A stretch of 64,000 nt of DNA from the NCBI RefSeq assembly GCF_007828865.1, contig NZ_VIVK01000001.1:1240001-1304000 (forward strand), written 5' to 3'. How positions within the stretch are numbered: the first letter of the stretch is position 1; each line of letters opens with the position of its first letter. Shown here one piece after another: positions 1 through 8,622 of this stretch. Origin of the DNA: Kribbella amoyensis (GTDB lineage Bacteria > Actinomycetota > Actinomycetes > Propionibacteriales > Kribbellaceae). The notes under the pieces are model-generated. The model was not told the origin of the DNA and made no database searches. It saw only the letters and a list, made by a program, of their open reading frames with translations. The position numbers were made by a program, and so were the translations under genes.

Positions 1-191
1 TGAGTGCCCAGACGAGTGCGTGTTCACGGCCTCCGGAGCCGATGACCAATACCTTCACGTCGCCTGAGCCTAAGGCATCCGGTCCCCGGCCGCGCAGGCG
101 CGGAGGGAAAGGACCGCCAGGTGCCCCCTGCGTGTGCTTGGTTTGTCCGGCCCTGGGCGGTGTAAGACTGCGCCTTACTGGAGGTGTTCGC

Positions 192-1133
192 TTGACTACG
201 GAATCAGTGCCCGCGGTGGCCACCCGCTCGGAACCAGCGGTGGCCGCTCGCCGCCCCACTCCCGCCTCGCTGCTGTCGTGGCTGATGCTGCTGCCCTGCA
301 TCGTGGTGTTCGCGCTGTTCATCGTCTGGCCGCTCGGCAAGTCGGTGTCGCTGTCGCTGCACGGGTCGGACCTGTTCGGCCGGCCGGACGCGTTCGTCGG
401 CTTGCAGCACTACCGGGACATGCTCGGCTCGGCGGAGTTCCGGCACATCCTCTGGGTCACCTTCGCGTTCGTCCTGCTGACCGTGATCCCCGGCGTGCTC
501 GGCGCGCTGGTCGTGGTGCTCCTGCTCGAGCAGCACATCCGCGGCATCCGGATCTTCCGGACCGCGTTCGCGCTGCCGTTCGCGTTCTCGGTGGCCAGTG
601 CCTCGGTCATCTTCGCCACCATCTACAACCCGGCGATCGGGCTGGCCAACGGGCTGCTCGGCCGGATCGGGATCGACCGGATCGGCTGGCTGACCGACCC
701 CGACTGGGCGCTGATCAGCGTCGCGATCACCACGGTCTGGATGAGCATCGGCTACAACGTACTGGTGCTGTCCGCCGGGATCGGCGCGATCCCCACCGAG
801 ATCAACGAGGCCGCCACCCTCGACGGCGCCGGCGGCTGGCGGATCTCCCGGTACATCACCTTCCCGCTGCTCGGGCCGCAGCTGTTCTTCCTGGTGGTGA
901 TCTCGACGATCCAGTCGCTGCAGGGCTTCGGCCAGATCAAGATCCTCACCCCCGAGGGCGGGCCGGAGCAGTCCACCAAGACGCTCGTCTACTCGATCTA
1001 CCACACCGCGTTCGCGAACAACGCGAGCGACTTCGGCGCCGCCTCGGCGCAGGCGATCGTGCTGCTGGTCATCCTGCTGGCCTGTACCGCGATCCAGTTC
1101 GGCGTCCTGGAGAGGCGGGTGCACTACAAGTGA
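192..1133 (+). CDS. ABC transporter permease, MalF/UgpA type
   Basis: Inner-membrane permease of a carbohydrate or glycerol-phosphate importer. A first membrane segment lies at about residues 28-50 and several more follow. The EAA loop (EAATLDGAGGWR, about residues 203-215) that contacts the ATPase is intact. The frame is open further upstream, but the TTG at 192 follows a GGAGG at 180-184 with normal spacing, giving 313 residues, usual for the family. It is the first of three co-directional genes and overlaps the next by 4 bp. The first 190 bases of the window hold no gene I can support, only the leader of this operon. Substrate cannot be read from the permease alone. Confidence 0.9.
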   Translation: MTTESVPAVATRSEPAVAARRPTPASLLSWLMLLPCIVVFALFIVWPLGKSVSLSLHGSDLFGRPDAFVGLQHYRDMLGSAEFRHILWVTFAFVLLTVIPGVLGALVVVLLLEQHIRGIRIFRTAFALPFAFSVASASVIFATIYNPAIGLANGLLGRIGIDRIGWLTDPDWALISVAITTVWMSIGYNVLVLSAGIGAIPTEINEAATLDGAGGWRISRYITFPLLGPQLFFLVVISTIQSLQGFGQIKILTPEGGPEQSTKTLVYSIYHTAFANNASDFGAASAQAIVLLVILLACTAIQFGVLERRVHYK

Positions 1134-1984
1134 GGCAACCACTGACCGCCGGACGGATCGTCACGTACGCCGTCCTGATCCTCTCCGCGCTGGCGGTGAT
1201 CTTCCCGGTGTACTACGTGATCGCCGGCTCGATCATGTCCCCCGGGCAGATCTCCTCGTATCCCCCGGACCTCTTCCCGCACGGCATCTTCACCGGCAAC
1301 TACGAGGGCGCGTCCTCGTCCGGGACCCCGATCGGCCGCCAGTACCTGAACTCGGTCCTGCAGACCTCGATCATCACCTTGTCCCAGCTGATCACCAGCG
1401 TGCTCGCGGCGTACGCGTTCGTCTTCATGAAGATGTGGGGCCGGACCGTGCTGTTCGGGTTGTTCCTCGCGACGCTGATGGTGCCGTGGGAGTCGATCGT
1501 GCTGCCGAACTACCTGACCATCACCGGCTGGGAGCTCGGCGGCGAGCGGCTGACCGCGTCGTACGCGGGCACGATGATCGCGTTGGTGCTGCCGTTCCTG
1601 GCGAACGCGTTCGGGGTGTTCCTGCTCCGGCAGTCGTTCCTGCAGTTCCCGACCGAACTGCGCGACGCGGCCACGATCGACGGCTGCGGGCACTGGCGGT
1701 TCCTGCGCCGGATCCTGATCCCGCTGAACAAGCCGGCCCTGGCCGCGGTCGGGCTGTACGTCTTCCTGGCCGCGTGGAACCAGTTCTTCTGGCCGCTGCT
1801 GATCGGTGACTCCGCGGACAAGCGGACCCTGCAGATCGGGATCAGCCAGCTGAACGACGCCGAGGCGGCCGACCCCGGCCTGATCCTGGCCGGCGTCACC
1901 CTGTCCATCCTGCCCACCCTGGCCATCGTCGTCTTCGGCCAGCGCTTCATCGTCCGCGGGCTGACCGCGGGCGCCATCCGGTAG
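1130..1984 (+). CDS. ABC transporter permease, MalG/UgpE type
   Basis: Second permease of the importer, 284 residues, with about six membrane segments and an EAA loop (DAATIDGCGHWR, about residues 178-190). The GTG start at 1130 overlaps the TGA of the first permease (GTGA) and has GGAGAGG at 1109-1115, so the two are translationally coupled. The same frame stays open far upstream through the first permease, but that stretch is a shadow with an arginine-rich nonsense composition. It pairs with the preceding permease to form the membrane channel. Confidence 0.9.
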   Translation: MRQPLTAGRIVTYAVLILSALAVIFPVYYVIAGSIMSPGQISSYPPDLFPHGIFTGNYEGASSSGTPIGRQYLNSVLQTSIITLSQLITSVLAAYAFVFMKMWGRTVLFGLFLATLMVPWESIVLPNYLTITGWELGGERLTASYAGTMIALVLPFLANAFGVFLLRQSFLQFPTELRDAATIDGCGHWRFLRRILIPLNKPALAAVGLYVFLAAWNQFFWPLLIGDSADKRTLQIGISQLNDAEAADPGLILAGVTLSILPTLAIVVFGQRFIVRGLTAGAIR

Positions 1985-2001
1985 TACAGAAAGGCGAGTA
2001 C

Positions 2002-3408
2002 ATGCGATCAGTCCGACAACGGCGTACGGTGACCGCGGCGTCCCTGCTGGCCGTCCTCACCCTGGTCGCCGCCGGCTGCGGTGGCGGTGACTCCGAGAAC
2101 GCCGAGAGCAGTGGCCAGGAGGCGCCCGACGCGAGCGCGCTGGACACCGCGAGCGGCGTCACCAAGGTGACCTTCTGGCACGGGATGAAGGGCGCGAACG
2201 GCGAGGCCGTCGACCAGCTGGTGAAGGCGTTCAACGCCAAGAACACCGGCAAGATCGAGGTCCAGGCCGTCTACCAGGGCGACTACGACGAGACGATCAC
2301 CAAGTACAAGACGTCGGTGCAGCAGGGCAACACGCCCTCCGTCGTGCAGATCTACGACATCGGCTCGCGGTTCATGATCGACTCCAAGCAGACCGTGCCG
2401 ATCCAGAGCTTCGCCGACAAGGACGGCTACACGCTGGACTCGATCGAGCCGAACATCGCGAACTACTACTCGATCGACAACAAGCTCAACTCGATGCCGT
2501 TCAACACCTCGATGCCGTTGCTCTACATCAACAAAGAGGCGTTCGTGAAGGCCGGGCTGGACCCGGAGAAGCCGCCGTCGAACCTCGACGAGATCATGGC
2601 CGCCGCGAAGAAGCTGACCGTCAAGCAGGGCGGCAAGACCGTCCAGTACGGCTTCAACGCCGCGATCTACGGCTGGTTCGTCGAGCAGCTGATCGCCCAG
2701 TCCGGGACGACGTACTGCGACAACGAGAACGGCCGCAAGGACCTCGCCACCCAGGTGAACTTCGCCGACGAGCAGGGCGTCAAGATCGCCACCTGGTACC
2801 AGCAGATGGTCAAGCAGGGCCTGATGCCGAACACCGGCAAGAAGACCGACGACGCCCAGGCCGTCTTCAAGTCCGGCACCTCCGCGATGCACCTGGAGTC
2901 CACCGGCTCCCTGCGCGGCTACCTGGACGCGGCCAAGGGCAAGTTCACCGTCCTCACCGCCCCGTTCCCGAAGCTCACCGCGGCCGACACCGGCGGCCCC
3001 ATCATCGGCGGCGCCTCGATGTGGATCGACGGCCCGGGCCACTCCGACGCCGAGAAGCGCGCCTCCTGGGAGTTCGTGAAGTTCGCCTCCTCCCCCGAGC
3101 AGCAGGCGGCCTGGCACACCGGCACGGGGTACTTCCCGATCAACAAGAAGGCCCTGGACCTCCCCGAGGACAAGGCGTGGGTGGCGAAGTACCCGCAGTT
3201 CACCACGGCCATCACCCAGCTCCACAACACCAAGCCGACCAACCCGTCCTCCGGCTGCATCCTCGGCGTCATGCCGCAGGCCCGCAAAGCCGCCGAGGAC
3301 GGCCTGGAGAAAGCGGTCCTCGGCACCGACCCGGCCCAAGCGATGAAGGCCGCAGCCGACTCCATCAAGCCCCAGATCGACCAGTACAACAAGACCGTCA
3401 AGAAGTAA
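2002..3408 (+). CDS. Extracellular solute-binding lipoprotein, UgpB-like
   Basis: Lipid-anchored substrate-binding protein of the importer, 468 residues. An N-terminal positive-hydrophobic signal ends in VAAGC with the lipidated Cys at 26. The mature part has family-1 binding-protein features: VTFWHGM near the start and a PFNTSMPLLYINKEAF stretch that resembles the glycerol-3-phosphate binding protein UgpB. It lies 17 bp after the second permease. No ATP-binding gene is seen in the window, so the system may use a shared MsiK-type ATPase, as many actinobacterial sugar importers do. A sugar or glycerophosphodiester substrate is inference. Confidence 0.88.
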   Translation: MRSVRQRRTVTAASLLAVLTLVAAGCGGGDSENAESSGQEAPDASALDTASGVTKVTFWHGMKGANGEAVDQLVKAFNAKNTGKIEVQAVYQGDYDETITKYKTSVQQGNTPSVVQIYDIGSRFMIDSKQTVPIQSFADKDGYTLDSIEPNIANYYSIDNKLNSMPFNTSMPLLYINKEAFVKAGLDPEKPPSNLDEIMAAAKKLTVKQGGKTVQYGFNAAIYGWFVEQLIAQSGTTYCDNENGRKDLATQVNFADEQGVKIATWYQQMVKQGLMPNTGKKTDDAQAVFKSGTSAMHLESTGSLRGYLDAAKGKFTVLTAPFPKLTAADTGGPIIGGASMWIDGPGHSDAEKRASWEFVKFASSPEQQAAWHTGTGYFPINKKALDLPEDKAWVAKYPQFTTAITQLHNTKPTNPSSGCILGVMPQARKAAEDGLEKAVLGTDPAQAMKAAADSIKPQIDQYNKTVKK

Positions 3409-3427
3409 CAGGTCTTCGCTGAACAAT

Positions 3428-3466
3428 CGGCGCCCGGCGAACCCACCCAGGGTTCACCGGGCGCCG
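3428..3466. terminator. Bidirectional hairpin terminator between convergent genes
   Basis: Two 17-base arms (3428-3444 and 3450-3466) pair with one mismatch around an ACCCA loop. The hairpin sits between the convergent binding-protein gene and Nudix gene. There is no clear T-tract. Confidence 0.7.
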
Positions 3467-3474
3467 TTCGCGTG

Positions 3475-3947
3475 TCAGCCGAGGTAAGGCCGGTCGTCCT
3501 TCGCGAGGAATGCTCGATGCGTTGTCTCATCGAGGCCTGCATCGTGAGTTCGTCGATATCACCCGGCGATACCCAAACCACCTCGGAAGACTCCGAACTC
3601 GGCGTCGGTACCCCGTCGAGCAGCTCGGCCGTGAAGACGATCGAAAACTCCTGCCGCACCTCACCGTCGCTGGTGTACTCCAGCACGTGGTTCGGATTGG
3701 TGTAGATCCCGACGAGACCATTCACCCGGCAACGGATCCCGGTCTCCTCCAAGACCTCCCGCTCTCCCGCCCGCACGATCGTCTCGCCAAGATCCATAGC
3801 ACCACCGGGCAGCGCCCAGTTGCCGTTGTCACTTCGCCGGATCAGCAGGATCCGCCCATGCTCGTCCGTCACGACAACATTCGCCGAAGGCACCAAACTG
3901 TTCGCCTCCGGCGCACCAGGGTCGTCGAGATAATCGATCCTGCCCAT
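3475..3947 (-). CDS. Nudix hydrolase, probable frameshift near its 3' end
   Basis: Nudix-fold hydrolase of nucleoside-diphosphate-linked substrates; exact substrate unknown. The Nudix box is complete at about residues 49-71 (G-x5-E-x7-REVLEETGI). Read as given, the frame does not stop after the domain but runs antisense into the binding-protein gene as far as 2919. One missing base near 3509-3511 (AA where AAA is expected on the + strand) would restore a compact ending, EHFLAKDDRPYLG followed by TGA at 3475-3477, which resembles the usual RPYLG-type C-terminus of actinobacterial relatives. I give the coordinates of the repaired gene, about 157 residues. Start is the ATG at 3947; a GTG at 3956 is the alternative. 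Confidence 0.7.
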
Positions 3948-3973
3948 ACCCCGCACGATCCCACGCCGACGGA

Positions 3974-4510
3974 TCAGCTTGGTGGGAAGGCGAGGACGTG
4001 CAGGAGGCCGGCTAGGGAGGCTGCACCGGGGATCTCTCCTGATCGGATGCGGGTGGGGATGGTGTCGAGGGGGAGCCAGGCGACGCGGTCGGCTTCGTTG
4101 ATGTCTGTCGGAGTACCGATGTGGTCGGCGCCGATCGAGAGGTACAAGAGGTTCTCGGCATCGGTTGTACCGACTGACGGTTGGAGGGTGAGCAGGTGGC
4201 TGGCGTTGCGGGGGCGCCAGCCGGTCTCTTCCTCGACCTCGCGAGCGGCCGTGGCAGCCGGGTCCTCTGCCGGGTCGACGTAGCCGCCGGGGAGTTCCCA
4301 GACCCAGCGGTCGATGATGAAGCGGTGGCGCCAGATCATCAGCACCTGCTCCTGATCGTTGTCGAGGACAACCATCATGGCCGCCTTCGGCATGCGCAGG
4401 ACGTACTGCTCGAACTGCACGCCGTCGGGGAGTTCGACCGCGGCGATGCTCAGCTTGAGGCGGCGGGTGTCGTCGACGACTCGTTCAGCTTGGATCTTCC
4501 AGCGGGTCAC
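3974..4510 (-). CDS. Nudix hydrolase, ADP-ribose pyrophosphatase-like
   Basis: 178-residue Nudix enzyme with an intact box (GGYVDPAEDPAATAAREVEEETGW) and the WVWELPGG lead-in typical of ADP-sugar pyrophosphatases. The GTG start at 4510 overlaps the TGA of the SNF2 helicase gene (GTGA), so it is translationally coupled to the helicase and probably has no ribosome binding site of its own. Longer proline/arginine-rich upstream readings of this frame lie inside the helicase gene and are rejected. Coupling suggests a shared job in DNA damage or nucleotide housekeeping, which is inference. The molecular class is well supported. Confidence 0.85.
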   Translation of the reverse strand: MTRWKIQAERVVDDTRRLKLSIAAVELPDGVQFEQYVLRMPKAAMMVVLDNDQEQVLMIWRHRFIIDRWVWELPGGYVDPAEDPAATAAREVEEETGWRPRNASHLLTLQPSVGTTDAENLLYLSIGADHIGTPTDINEADRVAWLPLDTIPTRIRSGEIPGAASLAGLLHVLAFPPS

Positions 4511-6705
4511 GGGGGTGACTCTAGGCCTAGGCGGTGTTGTTCGGCTTGGACTACTCGGTCTTGGATGGGGCTTCTTTCGTTGGTCAGGTGGTTGAGGGTG
4601 TCGACGGCTCGGGGGTCGAGGTTCTTGGCTTCGCTCTGGCGGGCGTATTCGTCGAAGAGGAGGCGCTTCTTGGCCTGGACCTCGCGGAGGCGTTCGTCGA
4701 CGCTGGCCTTGGCCAGGAGGCGGTGGACCTGGACGGTACGGATCTGGCCCATCCGGTGGGCTCGCGCGATCGCCTGTTCTTCGGTACTCGGTTTCCACTG
4801 CGGCTCGGCGAGGACGACGACCGAGGCGGCCTGGATGTTGAGACCGACACCGCCGACGTCGATCTGGCTGAGGATGACGGCGTGGCCTGGGGTGGCCGCG
4901 AAGGTGTCGAGGAGGCGCTGGCGTTCGGCGGGTGGGACGGAGCCGCGGATCGGGCCGACGACATCCCCCCGCAGGCCGGCGCCGATCCGGTCCAGGACGC
5001 CCAGGAAGAAGGAGAAGACGATCACCTTGCGACCGTCCTCGCGTGCTTCCTCGACGATCTCCAGGATGCGTTCGAGCTTGGCCGAGTCGTCGGACTCGAA
5101 GGCCGCCTGACGCATCCGCATCAGGTTGCCCGAGCGGACGGCCGCGACGTACGCGCGCTGGTCCTTCTCGGTCAGCAGCACCCAGTCGTCGATCTCGATC
5201 TTGTCCGGGAGCTCGGTGAGGACGTCCTCGGTGTTACGGCGCAGGTACACCGGGGCGACAGCACGCCGGAACCTGCGGGCACCCGTCACCGCAGCCGTTG
5301 CCTTGAGCCCCTTAGCTGTGGCCGGTTGCAAGTAACCGACCAGGGTCCGGAACTCCTCGACGCGGTTCTCCATCGGCGTACCGGTCAGGAAGACCACCCG
5401 GTGCGCCGACGCGACAGCTTCACCGACCAGGCGAGACCGCTCGGCCTTCGGATTCTTCACGTAGTGCGCCTCGTCCACGATCAGCAGCGCGACCTCGTGC
5501 CCCGTCAGGACGTCGAGGCTGCCCAACGTCCCGAACGTCGTCACCGCGACTCCGCCCTCCCGCAACCACCGCTGCGCCGCCCCGTCGCGGGCGGGGCCGT
5601 GCAGGTTGTGAGCGTTCAGCTTGGTGTGCTTCTCGATCTCGTTCAGCCAGTTCATCTGGACACTCGCCGGACACACCACCAGGAACCGCTGCTGCCCGCC
5701 GGCCGCCAGATGCGCCGCCGCGGCCAGCGCCTGGATCGTCTTGCCGAGCCCCATCTCGTCCCCGAGGATCGACCGCTCCTGGTGGATCAGGTACTGCGCC
5801 CCGAACACCTGGTACCCGCGCAACGTCGACCGGACCAAGCTCGTGTCCAGCGGTACCGCCGTGATCCGCCGCCTCAGCTCGTCCGGGACGAACCCCTGCG
5901 CCGCCTCGCCCTGGACCTCGACGCCACCGATCGTCGACAGCGTCGCGTTGTACGCCGCGGCGTTGCCGGCGTAGTCGCCCCACAACCGGTCGTCGACGGG
6001 ACCATCCACCCGAGCATGCCGAGCCAGTTCGCCTTCCAGCCAGGCTGTCCGCGGATGCCCGTCGAGCACCTCGAGCCGGCTGAGCGCCTCCAACGCGGCC
6101 CGCTTCTTCTCCCGTCCCGCGAAGAGCAGCCGAATCCCCCACCGCGCGGGTGCCGCGGCGTCCAGCAAGGTCCGCGCCGTACTGGCCATCTCCCGGGCCG
6201 GCCCGACCAACTCGGCCGCGGCAGCGTCAGCACGCCGTACCGCGGCCAGCGTCGCGAGCAGGTCCCGCTGCTGCGGATCCGGCCGATCCGGGTCGAACCT
6301 GAACCGCGTCGACCGGGCGACGTCGTGCACCACGGTCGCCACCGCGGCGGTGATCTTCTCGGCGGTCTTCGCCCCGATACCAGGCAGGGCGATGAGCTCT
6401 TCTTCGGACACCCCGGCCAGCCGCCCGATCGTGGCGTACCGGGCCCGCTCGAGCACGTCGACGAATCGGGCCCCCACCACGTCCTGCAACGAGGTCACCG
6501 GCAAGGTGTCCAGCTCGCTCTGCACCTGTCGCTGGGTCAGGGCGCCCAACTGCTGCCGCGCGTGGCCCCGGAGGACGTCCGGCCGCTCGACCAGCTCCTG
6601 CGAACGGCGTTGCAGAGCGTCGATCCGGCGGATCAGCCGGCGAGCCTCCCGGCCGACGCTCGGCCGCCTCCGGCCGGCGTCCGGCGACTCCCCCTGATCG
6701 CTCAT
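4507..6705 (-). CDS. SNF2-family DEAH helicase/translocase with HhH motif
   Basis: 732-residue SF2 ATPase of the Snf2/HepA group, probably remodelling protein-DNA or nucleic-acid complexes. Around residues 105-120 is a helix-hairpin-helix (LPGIGAKTAEKI), a non-specific DNA-binding element. Motif I (GDEMGLGKT) is near residue 317 and motif II (VDEAH) near 410, followed by motif III (LTGTP) and the helicase C motifs GGVGLNIQAA and AIARAHRMGQ. The ATG at 6705 has a GGCGGG just upstream. It is followed with a 4-bp overlap by a Nudix gene. The combination of HhH and SNF2 core in one short protein differs from RapA, which is longer. Confidence 0.9.
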   Translation of the reverse strand: MSDQGESPDAGRRRPSVGREARRLIRRIDALQRRSQELVERPDVLRGHARQQLGALTQRQVQSELDTLPVTSLQDVVGARFVDVLERARYATIGRLAGVSEEELIALPGIGAKTAEKITAAVATVVHDVARSTRFRFDPDRPDPQQRDLLATLAAVRRADAAAAELVGPAREMASTARTLLDAAAPARWGIRLLFAGREKKRAALEALSRLEVLDGHPRTAWLEGELARHARVDGPVDDRLWGDYAGNAAAYNATLSTIGGVEVQGEAAQGFVPDELRRRITAVPLDTSLVRSTLRGYQVFGAQYLIHQERSILGDEMGLGKTIQALAAAAHLAAGGQQRFLVVCPASVQMNWLNEIEKHTKLNAHNLHGPARDGAAQRWLREGGVAVTTFGTLGSLDVLTGHEVALLIVDEAHYVKNPKAERSRLVGEAVASAHRVVFLTGTPMENRVEEFRTLVGYLQPATAKGLKATAAVTGARRFRRAVAPVYLRRNTEDVLTELPDKIEIDDWVLLTEKDQRAYVAAVRSGNLMRMRQAAFESDDSAKLERILEIVEEAREDGRKVIVFSFFLGVLDRIGAGLRGDVVGPIRGSVPPAERQRLLDTFAATPGHAVILSQIDVGGVGLNIQAASVVVLAEPQWKPSTEEQAIARAHRMGQIRTVQVHRLLAKASVDERLREVQAKKRLLFDEYARQSEAKNLDPRAVDTLNHLTNERSPIQDRVVQAEQHRLGLESPP

Positions 6706-6751
6706 CCCGCCATTGTGCCGACCGGGCCGCGCCGAGCTCAACGGCTCGGGG

Positions 6752-7492
6752 TCAGTAGTGCCAGTAGTACTTGGCTTCGGCGTTCCAGGCGACCGGGACC
6801 GTGGTGCGGTTGGTGAAGGCCGGTCCCTTGCCCTTGGCAATCTCCAGGCTGCGGCTGAGCTGCAGGGAGTACGGGTGCTGGTTGTCGTCCCACCACTGCT
6901 CGAACTGGGTGATGCAGACCTGATCCTTGAAGGTGGCGTTGGCGCACGCGTGCGGCGGGGACCACTTCTGCAGGTGGCGGAAGTTCACCGTGGTCGAGCC
7001 GTTCGGGGGCTTGATCGTGCCGGTGGCGTCCAGGCAGTACCCGGTCGCCGGGATCATCCACCTGACGTAGTGCTGGCGGCCGCCGGACGACGGGATCGGC
7101 TGCATCCCGGTGCAGTCCGCGGCGCCGATCTTCTCCGAGGTGACGCGCTGGACCTGGGTCAACGGGCGACCGGCGCCGTCGGAGTAGCCGTCGAGCAGGA
7201 CCCAGTCGCCTTCCTTGACGAAGTGTTCGGCCGACTTCGGCGGCCAGGCCTTCGGGTCGCCCCAGGAGATGTCGGAGCTGGTCGCGGACTGCGGCGTCCA
7301 GGCCCACTGGCCCGCGGCCGTACCACCCGCCCAGTACTGGCCCGCGGAGCGCTCGAACATCAACGAGTACTGGCCGTAGTTCTCCGCCACCGGACCGGCC
7401 GTGCTCGCGTCGGAGTCGCGCTGAACGGTGAGGGCGGTCGCCGCGGCGAGAAGCACGGCAACGGTGGACAGGACGGCGAGTTTCTTCCGCAT
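6752..7492 (-). CDS. Secreted protein of unknown function
   Basis: 246 residues. An N-terminal MRKK plus hydrophobic core (about residues 4-22) looks like a Sec signal or signal anchor. The exported part is rich in Trp and Tyr and has four Cys (CTG near 120s, YCLD, HACAN, VCIT), consistent with two disulfides outside the cell. No catalytic motif or known fold was recognised. It stands alone, 46 bp upstream of the helicase start on the same strand, with a small GC hairpin (about 6732-6749) between them. The gene is real by length, signal sequence and codon pattern, but its function is not assigned. Confidence 0.75.
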   Translation of the reverse strand: MRKKLAVLSTVAVLLAAATALTVQRDSDASTAGPVAENYGQYSLMFERSAGQYWAGGTAAGQWAWTPQSATSSDISWGDPKAWPPKSAEHFVKEGDWVLLDGYSDGAGRPLTQVQRVTSEKIGAADCTGMQPIPSSGGRQHYVRWMIPATGYCLDATGTIKPPNGSTTVNFRHLQKWSPPHACANATFKDQVCITQFEQWWDDNQHPYSLQLSRSLEIAKGKGPAFTNRTTVPVAWNAEAKYYWHY

Positions 7493-7622
7493 GTATCCCG
7501 ACCCTAGTGCCGATCCGGTCCAGGCCGGAGCCGCGCGGGTGCTGTCCAGAACCGGCCGGTCGTTCTAGGCTCGCGATCTGAGGAGGGGACCGCTCGGTCC
7601 ACGAGCACATGAAGGAGTTGTC

Positions 7623-8495
7623 ATGCCGGATCCTGTCACCCGCACTCTCGGCGTCCCGGGGGCGACGCTGACGTACGACGTCCGCGGCGACCTCGCGGAT
7701 CGGGAGCAGCCGGTGCTGCTGATGATCGGTTCGCCGATGGGCGCCAGCGGGTTCCCGACGCTGGCCTCGCACTTCGAGGACCGCACCGTCGTCACGTACG
7801 ACCCGCGCGGGGTGGAGCGCAGCGTACGCAGCGACGGCGCCGGGGAACTGTCGCCGGAGCAGCACGCCGACGACCTGGTCGCGGTGATCGAGGCACTCGA
7901 CGCCGGACCCGTCGACCTCTTCGCGAGCAGCGGTGGTGCCGTGAACGCGCTCGCCCTGATGGCGAAGCGGCCGGACCTGGTTCGCCGGCTGGTCGCGCAC
8001 GAACCCCCGCTGGCCGGACTGCTGCCCGACAGCGCGGGCGCGCTCGCCGCGTGCGAGGACATCTACCAGACGTACCAGCGGGACGGGATGGGCGCGGGGA
8101 TGGCGAAGTTCATCGCGATCACCAGCTTCGAGGGCGAGTTCACCGACGAGTACGTGAAGCAGCCGGCCCCGGATCCGGCGATGTTCGGGCTGCCGACCGA
8201 GGACGACGGCTCCCGCGACGACGCGCTGCTCGGGCAGAACCTGCGCGGCTGCACGTCGTACCAGCCGGACGTGGAGGCACTCGGCAAGTCGGCGGACCGG
8301 ATCGTCGTCGCGGTCGGCGAGGAGTCGAACACGCAGCTCGCCCGGCGCGGCGGCGAGGCGATCGCCGGCCGGCTCGGTCTCACCCCGGTGGTGTTCCCGA
8401 GCAACCACGGCGGGTTCCTCGGCAACGAGTACGGGATGCCGGGGAAGCCGGCCGAGTTCGCGGCCAAGCTGCGCGAGGTACTGGCAGTTCCCTGA
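7623..8495 (+). CDS. Alpha/beta hydrolase
   Basis: 290-residue single-domain alpha/beta-hydrolase, cytoplasmic, no signal peptide. After beta-strand 3 it has YDPRGVERS, typical of the fold. The nucleophile elbow reads FASSGGAV near residue 100, so the usual G-x-S-x-G is A-S-S-G-G with Ser as nucleophile. A late NHGGF near residue 260 supplies the catalytic His. GAAGGAG at 7611-7617 supports the ATG at 7623. It is a single-gene unit between a divergent secreted-protein gene and FKBP. Substrate is unknown; esterase, lactonase and haloperoxidase-like roles are all possible. Confidence 0.85.
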   Translation: MPDPVTRTLGVPGATLTYDVRGDLADREQPVLLMIGSPMGASGFPTLASHFEDRTVVTYDPRGVERSVRSDGAGELSPEQHADDLVAVIEALDAGPVDLFASSGGAVNALALMAKRPDLVRRLVAHEPPLAGLLPDSAGALAACEDIYQTYQRDGMGAGMAKFIAITSFEGEFTDEYVKQPAPDPAMFGLPTEDDGSRDDALLGQNLRGCTSYQPDVEALGKSADRIVVAVGEESNTQLARRGGEAIAGRLGLTPVVFPSNHGGFLGNEYGMPGKPAEFAAKLREVLAVP

Positions 8496-8500
8496 CCCGG

Positions 8501-8602
8501 CGGACCTGCACCACTCACCAACTCCCCTCCCCGCATCCGGTCGTCGGGGCATCACGCGGTGACGACGGCGTGGGACGGAGGTTGGTGAGTGGTGGGCGTC
8601 CG
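8501..8602. repeat. Long inverted repeat between hydrolase and FKBP genes
   Basis: CACCACTCACCAAC (8509-8522) is repeated as an exact reverse complement at 8581-8594. Extending outward adds CGGAC on both sides after three mismatches, giving 22-bp arms about 58 bp apart. It fills almost the whole intergenic gap. It could be a small MITE-like remnant, a cruciform or an operator pair. Confidence 0.6.
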
Positions 8603-8622
8603 GGATCTGCTTAGCTGGTGAC

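Noticed and set aside
134..1129. Long frame upstream of the second permease, same strand
   Set aside because: Arg/Ala-rich shadow of the first permease gene; the real start is GTG 1130 with a ribosome site and a 4-bp overlap.
2919..3474. C-terminal extension of the Nudix frame antisense to the binding-protein gene
   Set aside because: No domain sense, lies antisense to a clear gene, and a one-base repair gives a normal ending.
4534..6816. 760-codon open frame antisense to the SNF2 helicase gene
   Set aside because: Composition is the usual GC-frame shadow; no motif.
8501..8602. Insertion sequence
   Set aside because: No transposase frame and no visible target duplication; kept only as an inverted repeat.
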